Below, one piece after another: positions 11,307 to 22,265 of a stretch of DNA of 64,000 nt. Positions within the stretch are counted from its first letter, which is position 1. Each line of letters begins with the position of its first letter. The notes under the pieces are model-generated. The model was given only the letters and a program-made list of their open reading frames with translations, was not told the DNA's origin and made no database searches. The position numbers and the translations under genes were made by a program. This DNA comes from Panicum virgatum (taxonomy: Eukaryota > Streptophyta > Magnoliopsida > Poales > Poaceae): contig NC_053145.1 in assembly GCF_016808335.1 (NCBI RefSeq), positions 24,518,001-24,582,000 on the forward strand, in the 5' to 3' direction.

Positions 11307-12522
11307 ATGGTGAACACCAGGCGTGGTTCTGACCAGCAGGGGCAGAACAACCAGGGTCAGAACACCCAGGGGACCGGGATCCCGATGCCTCCGTCTTTGA
11401 CTCCGGAGCAGTACTTCCAGCTCCAGATGCAGATGATGGCCACCCTGAACAACACTGTTCAGGCTCTTCAGCAGGCTCACACTCAGCCTCCGCCTCCTCC
11501 ACCGCCGCAGCCTCGCGACAGGCGTGCTGAGTTCCTGAGGGGTCACCCGCCGACGTTTTCTCACACGTCTGACCCTCTTTAGGCTGACGACTGGCTCCGT
11601 GCAGTGGAACGCCAGCTGGACATCGCCTAGTGCGATGATCGTGAGCGCGTCTTGTACGCAGCAGGACAGCTGCGAGGGGCAGCTTTGGACTGGTGGGAGT
11701 CCCACCCAGTTCAGGACCGCGAGGCTCTCACCTGGCTCCAGTCCCGGGAGCATTTCGCAGCCACAACGTCCCCGCGGGCGTTATGAAGATGAAGGCAGAA
11801 GGAGTTCCTTGCACTGAAGCAGGTAATCTTAGATATAATCATTCCGCGTTTTCTTTTGAGCTAATGCCCCTTGTTCTATCCTTATGAATCTTGAGTTAAT
11901 CTTTCGATATCTATCTGTCTTTGTCACTTCAGGGGACTATGTCAGGTCACGGAGTATCGTGATCGCTTTCTGCAGCTTGCTCGCTACGCCCCTGCCGATG
12001 TTGCGGATGACCGCAAGAAGCAGGAGCACATCATGGAGGGTCTTGAGGACTACCTCTAGTACGCGCTGCTCAACCTCCACTTTGACGACTTCAACCATCT
12101 GGTTGACAGCGCGCTCAACACTGAGCGCAAGCACTTGGAGATTGAGGACAAGAAGAGGAAGATTGTCCCCGTTGCTTCCGGCAGCAACACTAGTCCTCGC
12201 CTCCAGCCGTCTCAGCAGTACCAGCAGCAGTACCGGCCTCCCCAGCAGTATCAGCCGAGGCCGCAGCAGTACCCGCCTCGACAGCAGCACAGCAGGCAGG
12301 TCAGGGCCCGAGGTTACCAGCACCTCCGGCTCGTGCTCCACCAGCTCCGCCAGCACCGCAGGCTCCACGTCCGGCAGCTCCTACCAGACAGTAGGCTTCG
12401 ACACTTGCACGCGTCTGCTATCACTGCGGCCAGGCGGGCACTACGCCAACACTTGCCCCCGGAAGGCGTAGGCGGGACAGCAGGGGCGCCCAGATCAGCC
12501 CAAGGCACCAGCACAGGGTCGG
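11307..12522 (+). pseudogene. Broken gag of A2 with an apparent intron
   Basis: The capsid/nucleocapsid gene starts at ATG 11307 with a Gln/Asn-rich N-terminus (frame 11283-11582). A Pro-rich linker and the retrotransposon-gag core follow, then a Gln/Tyr/Pro-rich segment near 12200-12300. A CCHC zinc knuckle lies at 12416-12456. Lesions are TAG at 11580, TAG at 11628, TAG at 12057, one-base insertions near 11806 and 11946, and a one-base deletion inside the zinc knuckle (41 nt instead of 42). The three TAG codons fall where the family context calls for Gln (CAG). The core is split by 110 bp with splice-site ends (11823-11932); E gag is continuous at this point. Confidence 0.88.
11823..11932 (+). 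other. Apparent GT-AG intron within A2 gag
   Basis: The boundary reads AAGCAG|GTAATC...CACTTCAG|GGGACT. The insert is T-rich, has a pyrimidine-rich 3' end and contains in-frame stops. The flanking codons (FLALKQ / GTM) rejoin in the order seen without interruption in E gag near 48560-48590. It was not spliced out before transposition, so genomic RNA must retain it. Confidence 0.65.
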
Positions 12523-15500
12523 GTGAACCACGTGACGGCCGAGTTAGCGGCCGAGGCTCCTAACATGGTTATTGGTACGTTCATGGTCAACTCTCACTCC
12601 ACTACAGTGCTTTTCGATACCGGTGCTACTCATTCTTTCATCTCCAAGTCATTTGCCGAGGAGCATGGTATACCAGTTTCTTGTATGAGGACAGCTATGG
12701 TAGTTACCTCACCTGGGGGTCAGATTCGTACATGTTCTATATGCTCCAGAGTTAGTATTGTCATAAAGGGGGTAGAATTCCGCACTGGCTTGATAGTTAT
12801 TGACTCCTCGGGGATAGATGTGATTTTGGGCATGGAGATACTTACCAGATGGGGAGTCCGTATTGATTGTGCTTAGCGGACAGTTCACTTATTGGCATCT
12901 GATGGCCAAGAGTTGACAGTCAGTGCTTCAGAGCCTTCTGGATTTCTTCATCAGATGGAGGCTAGACCCACGGACGGTATTCGCGTGGTGTCTGAATTCC
13001 CGGATGTCTTTCCGGATGATCTGCCAGGTATGCCGCCTGAACGCGCCATTGAGTTTTGTATTGATCTCTTGCCTGGCACAGCTCCCATTGCAAAGCGGCC
13101 CTACCGCATGGCACCTATAGAGCATGAGGAAGTCAAGAAGACTATTGATGAGTTGCTAGCCAAGGGCTATATCCGTCGCAAGCTTCTCTCCTTGGGCTTT
13201 TCCATTATTGCTGGTAGATAAGAAGGATGGCTCGAAGTGGATGTGTGTTGATTATCGGGAGCTGAATGCAGTCACTATCAAGAACAAGCATCCACTGCCC
13301 CGTATTGAGGATCTCTTCGATCTGCTTCGAGGTGCTCGTATATTCTTGAAGATTGATCTTCAGTTCGGGTTATTTTCAGCTGAGGATCCGTCCTGGGGAT
13401 ATTCCGAAGATGTCATTCACCTGCAAGTACGGGCTATATGAGTATACAGTCATGTCCTTCGGCTTGACTAATGCCCCGGCTTTCTTCATGCATCTGATGA
13501 ACATGGTTTTCATGGACTATCTGGATGTCTTTGTGGTGATTTTCATTGATGATATTCTGGTTTTCTCCAAGACAGAAGAAGAGCATGAGGAGCATCTGAG
13601 ACCCGTGTTGCAGAGATTGAGAGAGCATCAGCTGTATGCTAAGTTCAGCAAGTACGAGTTCTGGATTGACGAGGTTCCATTCCTCGGTCATGTTATCTCT
13701 CAGGGAGGCATTGCTGTTGATCCGAGCAAGGTGAAGGATGTGCTAGAGTGGGAGACACCGCAGACAGTAAAGGAAGTCAGGTCTTTCTTGGGCTTAGCTG
13801 GATATTATAGGAGGTTCATTGAGAATTTCTCCAAGATCGCGAAGCCTTTGACTTCTTTGCTGGAGAAAAATGTGGCTTTCGTGTGGACTGAGGAGCGTCA
13901 GAGGGCCTTTGATGAGCTGAAGAAAAGGTTGACTACGGCGACAGTCCTGACTCTGCCAGACCAGACGAAGAGATTCACAGTGTATTGTGATGCTTCGAAG
14001 GATGGTCTTGGGTGTGTTCTGATGCAAGAGGGCAGAGTGATTGCTTATGCTTCACGGCAGTTACTGTCGGCATGAGCTGAACTATCCCACTCATGATCTT
14101 GAAGTTAGCCGCAGTTGTGCATGCTCTGAAGATTTGGAGACATTACTTGTATGGACAGCGGTGTGATATCTACACTAATCACAAGAGCCTCAAGTACATT
14201 TTCACTGCAGAATGAGCTGAACATGCGGCAGAGAAGATGGCTAGAGTTGGTCAAGGATTATGACTTGGAGATTCACTATCATCCGGGCAAGGCCAATGTT
14301 GTAGCAGATGCTCTGAGCAGAAGAAGTTATGTCAACATGGCCGTGGCTTTCTAGATGCCTCCAGAGTTATGCGAGGAGTTTGAGCAGTTGAGTCTGGGCT
14401 TCTTGCATCATACCTCCAGTGCAGCGTTTGAGGCAGTACCGACTCTAGAGTCAGAGATCAGGCAGCATTAGAAAGATGATGAGAAGCTGCAGGAGATCCG
14501 TGAGTTGCTCAAGAAGGGCAAGGCTCCTCATTTCAGAGAGGATGATCAGGGTACCTTGTGGTACAAGAACCGGATCTGCTGTGCCAGATGTGAAGGATCT
14601 CCGGAAGTTGATTCTGAGTGAGGCCCATGATACAGCATACTCCAGTTCATCCGGGCAGCACGAAGATGTATTATGATCTCAAGGAACATTTCTGGTGGTA
14701 TGGGATGAAGCGTTCAGTGGCAGAGTACGTGGCTATTTGTGACACCTGTCACCGTGTCAAGGCTGAGCATCAGCGGCCAGCAGGTCTATTACAGCCTTTG
14801 AAGATTCCAGAGTGGAAATGGGAGGAAATCACTATGGACTTCATTGTTGGACTGCCTCGTACTAAAAAAGGGTACAACTCCATTTGGGTAGTAGTGGATC
14901 GTCTGACGAAGGTTGCTCACTTCATTCCAGTGAACACTACTTACTCCGGTGCTAGACTTGCAGAGTTGTACATCTCTCGGATTGTCTGCTTGCATGGTGT
15001 GCCCAAGAAGATTATATCTGACAGAGGGTCTCAGTTTACTTCTCGGTTCTGGGAGCAAGCTCCATGATTCGTTGGATACTGAAGCTGCGTTTCAGTATGG
15101 CTTATCATCCTCAGACAGATGGGCAGACAGAGAGAACCAACCAAGTGTTGGAGGATATGCTGAGAGCTTGTGCCATTCAGTACGGTACTAGTTGGGATAA
15201 GTGCCTGTCTTATGCTGAGTTCTCATATAACAACAGCTATCAGGCCAGTCTGAAGAAGTCCCCCTTCGAGGCATTGTATGGCAGAAAGTGCAGGACTCCT
15301 CTCTATTGGGATCAGATTGGTGAGAAGCAGCTCTTTGGCCCTAAGATCATAGATGATGCAGAGCAGATGGTTCAGGCTGTGCGAGAAAATCTAAGGATTG
15401 CACAGAGCAGACAGAAGAGCTATGCTGATGGCAAACGGAGAGATCTGACCATTCAGTGTCGGTGATTATGTGTACCTGAAGGTGTCTCCGATGAGAGGAA

Positions 15501-15890
15501 TCTGCAGATTTAATGTCAAGGGGAAGTTAGCACCTCAGTATGTGGGGTCCATTCAAGGTGCTAGAGCGGAAAGGCGAAGTTGCTTATCGCCTGGAGTTAC
15601 CTCTCAGCCTCTCAGGAGTTCACGATGTTTTCCATATATCTCAGCTGAAGAGGTGTCTGCGAGTACCCGAGGAGCAGGCACCACTGGATGGAGTAGATGT
15701 CCAGGAAGATCTGACTTATACTGAGCATCCGGGGAAGATTCTGGAGACATCAGAGAGGGTTTCTCGGAACAAGCGCATCAAGATGTGCAGAGTTCAGTGG
15801 AGTCACCACAGTGAAGCTGAGGCTACATGGGAACGAGAAGATGAGCTGAGGAAGACCTATCCGGATCTCTTTGCTACCCAGCCCAGCTAA
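12523..15890 (+). pseudogene. Broken pol of A2 (protease-RT-RNase H-integrase-chromodomain)
   Basis: Domains in order: aspartic protease with DTGA at 12616-12627; RT from about 13000, with FIDDI at 13542-13556; RNase H with YCDAS near 13982; integrase with HHCC (CDTC near 14741) and DDE (ISDRGSQF near 15014); chromodomain in 15540-15890, ending TAA. Stops TAG at 12874, 14352 and 14469 replace CAG; the last two are directly CAG in A1 (1083 and 1200). At least ten one-base insertions break the frame (near 13179, 13362, 14064, 14105, 14205, 14578, 14643, 15055, 15079, 15450 and 15546). Most are absent from A1. Several split a CpG. Confidence 0.93.
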
Positions 15891-15908
15891 ATCTCGGGGA
15901 CGAGATTT

Positions 15909-15926
15909 CTTTAAGGGGGTAGGGTC
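15909..15926 (+). other. Polypurine tract of A2
   Basis: A CTTTAAGGGGGTAGGGTC tract lies immediately before the 3' LTR start at 15927. Confidence 0.9.
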
Positions 15927-18900
15927 TGTAACACCCTAGTTTAATTTTCAACATTTTATAATAAATTTAATTGGCTTTAATTAATTTTCTAAGGATTATT
16001 GTGTTTAGTTGGCATTTAATCTAATGTTTGATCCTCAAGTATTTAAAATTTTATCATAGGTTTAAATTTTGTTGTTGCATTCATGCTGGTGCATAGTTTT
16101 TAATTGAGTGAGTGTGTTTTGAATTCAAATTTGATTTTGAATTCAAATGTGTTTGGTTTGTTTTGAAATAGAAATAGAATAGAAATGGAAAGAAAACCAA
16201 ACCCAGCACCCAGCCCAAAACCCGAAGTGGCCCAGCCCGCCACCTCCTTTTCCTGTCCCCTCTTGGCCCAACAAACCCCGGCGGCCCACTCCTCTCTCCT
16301 TTCCCTTTCCCGCACGGCCCACACCACAGCCCGGCCTACTCCCGCGCACCCTCTCTCCTGGGCCGACTCCACCCGCACACACTCGGCCCGCCCAGCGAGC
16401 AGCGGCCTGCACGCGCCCCCGCTCCTGCCAACTGGGCCCCGCACGTCAGCGCCTGCAGCCGCCCGCCTCGCGTCGCCCTCGTGCCCCTGACAAGCCGGCC
16501 CCCCTCGTCAGCGCCCCACCCCGCCTTCCTTTCTTCAACCTCCAACCGCGATCTCCGCCCGAAGATATCGCCGGCCATCCCTATCGGGTGCGCACGCCGA
16601 GATCCCCGGTGCCGCCTTTAATTAGCCACCCCGCGGACCCCTGCACCCTCACTCTCACGCCAAAGGCCGCCCAAACCCTAGCACGCCGCTCCGTCATGCC
16701 ATCGCCGCGCAGAGCCCCTGCGCCGCCATGCCAACGGTGCTCCGCCACTCCACAGCCAGCCCGAGCCGCCGCAGAAGTTTCGCCTGTGCGCCAGGAACCC
16801 CCCCCCCCCGAGGCCGCCATCTCCGACATCGGGCCCCACCTCACCGGATTTTCGCCCGGATGTTTTCCAGGTGCGTTCGGCCCGCCGCCTCGATTGCTCG
16901 CCGCCAGTGCGGATCGGCCCGAGCTGACCCCGGGTTTTGCTTCGTAGGGACATCGCTCGGCGACCCGTGCAGCCCAGGACCCCGGACGAGCCCAGCACCG
17001 CCCGGACCGCGTGTTTCGTCTCAGTAGCTCCGCCGACCTCGCCGTGATCCCTCCTGCAGTACAGCTCTGGCCGACCCAAGGCTTCAGTAAGCACCCCAGA
17101 GCCCCCCTGGTACTTTTGCGCTTGATATCTTGGCCTATAGTCCACTCCGGCAAGACCCGCCGTGCAGAGCCGCCGCAGCCCTCGCTCTCACCGCTCAGAC
17201 CCTCCCCGAGGCTCGCAAAGGCCTCAGGTGGATTACACGCTCCGCGTAGATCACCGCAGCCCCAGGCGCGGGTTGATTTGACCCCGGGAAGGGCGAGTTC
17301 AGCCTGCTCCGATGGGGCGCCGCCGCGGAGCAGGGCTCCGGCGAGCCGCTCCGCCGCCCCAGCACGCCCTTTTCTCTTTGGCCGTTCGATCTGAAATCGA
17401 TGCACAAGATTAGATTTGGATCTCATCGAATCAGAGCCTTCAGATCACGATCCAACGGCCCATAATCGTAGATAACGGTTCGGCCTGGGATTTTTGTTAA
17501 AGAGACCCTGAGGTTTTCTTTATTTAACCCGCAGTCCAGCTGAGTTCAAAAATAATTGCAGTTAAGCCCAAAACTTTGCACAGACCCCCCTGAGCTTTCC
17601 AGAAATCAAACCCGCCATCCAGGGCCATTGGTTTTGCACGTTAGCCCATAGATTTAATGGTTAATTATGTTTAGGCCCTCGGTTTTAGCAGAAAAGTCCC
17701 TGGAACCCTGTTTTTATTACAAATAAGCCCCTAGAACTTGTTTTTGGCCTAGAATATGCGTTTTAGCTCCGTTTTAGGCGTTCTTTATGTCCACGCGATC
17801 GTTGTAACGCGTAGAATAGTTTTAGACTAGTTTAGTGTGCTGTTTTTATGTATTGATGTACTGTTTCTTAGTTTTTATTAGTGTTTGCTTGTATGCTTAT
17901 TATTGTGCATTGTTTTGGCCATGTGTTCGTGAGTAGACGTTGATCCATCTAAGGAGCCCCAGTACCAGTACCCGGAGCAGCCGTCTTCCGAGCACTTTGA
18001 GCAGCAGCAGGAGCAGTACGAGGAAGGCAAGTATAACATGAACAACCTATCACTTTTAAATACACTTTCATACTGCATTTTAATACTGTATGCCTACAAG
18101 GATTTCCTAGCCACTTTATATCCTTTATATATACCTTTGGGTTGCATTTTGGTTAGTTGTGCTAGGTTGCTGCGCTATAACATACTTTGGTCCTTTTTAA
18201 TTAAATTGATTAATGGTTTACTTGAACTTAATTCTGAGAGTGGCCCTCTGTGCTTCGTGCTTGAGTGGCTCACGTCTCGTTAAAATATGCTTTGTTAGAA
18301 ACATGGTTTAGGGGGCCAGCACGGTGCTTAGTGCTTGGTTAGCCACTCTCCATAAGGACCGGTTCATAGAGTGACAACCTGGGACAACAGCGCTACCACA
18401 AGGCTAGAATGGGATAGACTTGGCGTAATAATTAGATCTTTTTGGTTTGGAGTAACTTACCTGCGGGGCAGGGGTGGTAAGCTTCTATGGCCCTCGTGCT
18501 GAGTGGCCTCGTCTGTGCTTCGTGTCTTGACGCCCACTAGACCTGCTCCATAGTCGCCGATCCACCCTTGTGGGTAAAGATGTGCACCTCTGCAGAGTGT
18601 AAAACTGGTATACTAGCCGTGCTCACGGTCATGAGCGGCCCAGATCCTCCTTTTGATTAGTGGGGTTATCTTCCTTTGACGAGGCAGGTTTCCCCGGGTG
18701 GCTTGGTTTCGGTTTGGTTCTCAGTAGTTTCTGATTTAATTCTGATTAATTACTATGTAACTGGGTTAATGGTAATTCATCAACTCGTAGTAAATAGCTT
18801 TAATAAAATTTTGCCAACACTTAAAAGCTAATGCAGTTGAGTCAGCCAACTCTAGAGCCTCATAGTTTGTGTTATACTTGTTGAGTACAAGTTGTGTACT

Positions 18901-19264
18901 CACCCTTGCCTCTTCTCTACTTTTTCCTCTTGGCTACGCTACTGCTGCTCAGTTCCTGCCTGACACGAGGGAGTTCGTCCAGCGCTACCAGGACTACGAG
19001 GACTTCTAGGCGTTCGTCTCCCAGTCGACGTCCCTGTGGCGCCCTGCTCAGCTTCGGAGAGCTTTTATCGTATTTGTACTTCGCTTCCGCTGTATCAGAC
19101 ATTTTGTCATTAATGTAATAAATAACATTCGTATTCGCTTTATTATGTCTTTTTACGTGATATGTGCTATGATATACTGTTCATTCTGTTGTATATACGT
19201 GTGACTTGATCCTGGCACGTATATGATTGCTCGGTTTATGTTCTTTTACAAACCGGGTGTTACA
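15927..19264 (+). repeat. 3' LTR of A2, followed by target duplication ACAAC
   Basis: 3338 bp with the same termini as the 5' LTR. It has a deletion of about 100 bp near 18568 and single-base differences throughout. A weak TATA-like TTTAATTA lies at 16617 and the exon 1 donor at 17087. The duplication ACAAC follows at 19265-19269, after which H1 resumes. Confidence 0.95.
17937..18963 (+). pseudogene. Candidate spliced microgene in A2 3' LTR, damaged
   Basis: Exon 2 is 17937-18026 with intact splice signals and one Glu-to-Lys change near its start. Exon 3 begins at 18953, but an inserted T gives a stop at 18961-18963 right after the junction. This copy would end early, unlike those at 4567 and 9301. 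Confidence 0.4.
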
Positions 19265-19269
19265 ACAAC

Positions 19270-20934
19270 ACCAGATTCAATACCCATGGCTCAGAAGACA
19301 CTCCGTTAATTCTCAACCCCGTCCAATAGCCATATCCCTACTGGACTGAACAATGACCAAGGCACTGATGGCTTTGAGATAAAAACTGGGCTTGTCAACA
19401 TGGTTCAAGCAAGTCCCTTCTGCGGAAAGGCATAAGAGGATGCCCACGCTCATCTACAGAAATTTCTGGAAGTGAGCAGCATAATCAACCCAAGAGGCAC
19501 TACGATGGATAATGTTCGTCTTCGACTATTCCCATTCACTTTGCTTGGGAAAGTAAAGACGTAGTTCTACACCTACAAGGATGCGTTTGACACTTGGGAT
19601 GCATGCTCCAATGCTTTTCTGGTCAAGTACTTTCCGGTGGGCAAAACCAATGCCCTTCGGAACAGAATTTCTAGTTTTGAACAACTCCAGGAAGAGACAG
19701 TCCCGGAAGCCTGGGAACGTCTTCAGGAATATATTGCAGCATGCCCACACCACGGCATGGAAGAATGGCTTATCATTCAGAACTTTTTCCATGGCCTGAA
19801 CTAGAGATCGCAAGATCACATGGACGCAGCAGCGGGAGGAGCATTTGTCTCCCTTGATGTTGAAGGAGCTAGAACGCTCATCGACAAGCTTGCTTCCAAC
19901 CAGAGTTGGAAGGAAGATAGGCAACCGGCTCAAGCAAAAGGAATGCATGAAATCGACAGTGTCGATATGCTGGTAGCCAAGATGGATCTTCTCATGAAAA
20001 AGCCGGAATCTCCACACCAGGAGGTTAACCAGACTATGGAGTCTCAGATGACATGTGAGAAATGTGGCAATACTGGACACTTGGGCAAATCTTGCCCATT
20101 CACTCAAAAGGACAAGAATTCCATTGGGAATGATACTCCCAATGACTCAAATTGTCGTCCTCAACAAGGTTGGAATTCTAAGTCCAACCTCCCCTTCGGT
20201 CAATAGCAAGGTAACAATTTTAATAATAGTTTTCAGCCCTCGCTTAAAGACTTCATGTATGGCCAAAAACAAATGAATATCAACATTAGTGAGAAATTTC
20301 TTAAGTCTTGGGCTATGCAACTAGATGGGTTTAACTCTGTTATTAAACATCGGTTGAGTTTGAACAAATTGATAGAAACTAAAGTAACTCAGTTGGCCTC
20401 ATCCTGCCTTAACCATGACACGGGGAAGCAATCTGGGCAACCAGAAGTGACCCCGAAAGAAAGTGTGAATGCGGTAACTGTGCGGGCAAGACAATCCGCA
20501 TAGAAACCACATCTTCCGCAGGATGCAGGTATACCATCCTGCCATAACCATGACACGGGTAAGCTATCCGGGCAACCGGAAGTGACCCCAAAAGAAAGTG
20601 TGAGTGCGGTAGCTATGCGGGCAAGACAATCCGCACATAAACCACCTCTTCCGCAGGATGCAGATACACGGTGGAAGACCGTAACCGCCAGGAATACCGA
20701 TGCGGAAGATGGGGTGCTGGAGGAGGCCGAAAAATCCAACACCATTGCTACCCAGGAAGACCCCGTGGAACCCCCTAGAACTTCACGGGACTGTCATGAT
20801 ACAACCGCCTTACCGTTTCTAGAGCAGAGAAGGAGGCCGGTGGCCGATGAGCAATTCGGCAAGTTTGTCGAGGTAACTAAGAAGTTTTATGGTAACATAC
20901 CACTTCTTGATACTATGCAGGTTCCCACGTACGC
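19270..20934 (+). pseudogene. Athila-type gag of H1, cut by A2 and B
   Basis: One frame can be followed from about 19390 to the B insertion. The Athila gag core is recognisable (RLRLFPFTLLG near 19523; PEAWERLQEYIAACPHHGM near 19706-19762; IIQNFFHGL near 19774). A CCHC knuckle follows near 20053-20094 (CEKCGNTGHLGKSC), then a hydrophilic linker with a 135-bp tandem duplication. The frame ends at PTYA, where B is inserted; the next residues are at 28948. Stops in this frame are TAA 19433, TAG 19562 (Trp in the H2 homologue), TAG 19802, TAG 20204 and TAG 20501. The gag N-terminus lies in the A2-interrupted leader and is not clear. Confidence 0.85.
20404..20673 (+). repeat. 135-bp tandem duplication in H1 gag linker
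   Basis: Two adjacent copies with landmarks at 20413 and 20548 (CCATGACACGGG). The period of 135 bp is 45 codons, so the frame is kept. The second copy differs at scattered sites and reads CAT where the first has the TAG at 20501. Confidence 0.85.
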
Positions 20935-22239
20935 TGTTGACGATCCTTAAGTGCCATATCTTACCGTCAACTCTTGCCGAGAACATTGACAAAACAAACA
21001 CCAAACTAGAGATAGGAGTTTAATACTAATCATTTCCACAAGTTTTGGTGAATCACTGTTTTCAGGAGACCATGTCTGCATATGGAGGAAAACCATGCTC
21101 AAACAAAGATAAAAGTACACTTCAAAGCATTGTATGAGAGCACAAGAATTGAAGGGCCAAACCATAAGTCAATTCAACCACCAAGACCAAGTAAAAAGAC
21201 ACTTCTAACAAATCAGAGGCAGATACAAGGATCCAAGGGCCAAATGACACACCATACCAAACAAAACTTCAGGGGAACACAAAGGGGCAACACCAGGGCC
21301 CACCTATCAGTTGTCCAGAGGAAGGAGGGCCTAAGAGGGTGCCATTTAGGGTCGGCCGACCCACTGGGTCTCCCAAACCCCTACTGGGCTCAAACAGGCC
21401 CATCTTTTGCCTGCAGACTCCCACCGCACTGCCTATGCCAGGCCCCTGTGGTTCCACCTCGGAAGTTGACTCAAGGATCCACCCTTGGAGGGCTATATAA
21501 GGAGGAGGAGAGCCCCCCATTCAACACACAACAAGAAGAGCAAAGCTCCACTCCAAGGCTAAGCCCTACCTCCGTAGTGCTTAGAAATGGGGAGAGAGAG
21601 TGAGGGGTAGTTCGGAGGGGAGCCAACCTGTCGGCGCTCTTGTCCAACTTGTACCTCGACAGATGCTTCCTTTCTTAAGTAAGTCTTCATGATCTTCTAT
21701 GGTAGTTAGTCTTTTAGTAAAGTAAGTTTTATTCTTTATTTGCTTACGGGATCATCGTCCGTCCTCGTGACGGGTGCTCTAGTCTAATGGCTCGAGTCTT
21801 GGACGGAGTCGGGTCTAGAGTAGTAATCGCTAGCGTAGATGTGGTGTCTAGGCTAGAGGTTACCGTTGTTTGCATACCTTCTCCACGGTCTGTCGGGGTA
21901 GGCGGCAGGTGGTGATAGCCCTGTCCGTCCTTTGTTTTCCCCCACATGAGGATTGGGTGTAGAGCTAATAGCCGGATACTCCTGGTAGACCAGGAGTAAG
22001 CCGGTGCCCGAAGTAAGCAAGTGGAGATAGAACCTATCTTTACTAGAACTCTAGGTCATAGGGATCCTCTCTATCCTCACGTACCTACCTCTTGTTTGTC
22101 CTTGGACCAACAAGTTAGAAGGCTAGTACTTCCGTTCCCTGTGGAAATACGATACCCTTGAATACTCACGGGTGAAGTGCTACAACGGTATCTCCGTACG
22201 CTTTGCAGATTATTCTGTGAACGTTAAGAAATACCAACA
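20935..22239 (+). repeat. 5' LTR of B
   Basis: TGTTGACGATCC to AATACCAACA. It contains a perfect 14-bp palindrome GGGTCGGCCGACCC (21349-21362) about 130 bp upstream of TATATAA (21494-21500), and a conserved downstream block around 21901-21934. Confidence 0.93.
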
Positions 22240-22247
22240 AGCATTTC

Positions 22248-22265
22248 TGGCGCCGTTGCCGGGAA
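22248..22265 (+). other. Primer binding site of B (tRNA-Asp type)
   Basis: TGGCGCCGTTGCCGGGAA lies eight bases after the LTR and matches the tRNA-Asp-type site at 39437 except near its 3' end. Confidence 0.85.

Larger units (their letters stand above)
7322..19264 (+). mobile_element. Full-length Tekay-type Ty3/gypsy element A2
   Basis: An 11.9 kb element with two LTRs (3412 and 3338 bp), an initiator-Met-type primer site, gag with an apparent intron, a full pol domain order and a polypurine tract. It is bounded by a perfect 5-bp duplication, ACAAC. All coding parts are frameshifted or carry stops, so it is structurally complete but not autonomous as sequenced. It sits in the leader of H1 in the same orientation. 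Confidence 0.97.

Noticed and set aside
16581..17426. Antisense 281-codon ORF in the A2 3' LTR (and 8089-8790, 2789-3502)
   Set aside because: Lies in the GC-rich U3/exon 1 zone where stops are rare on all frames; the frame and length are not kept between LTR copies and the composition is Arg/Gly/Ala-rich.
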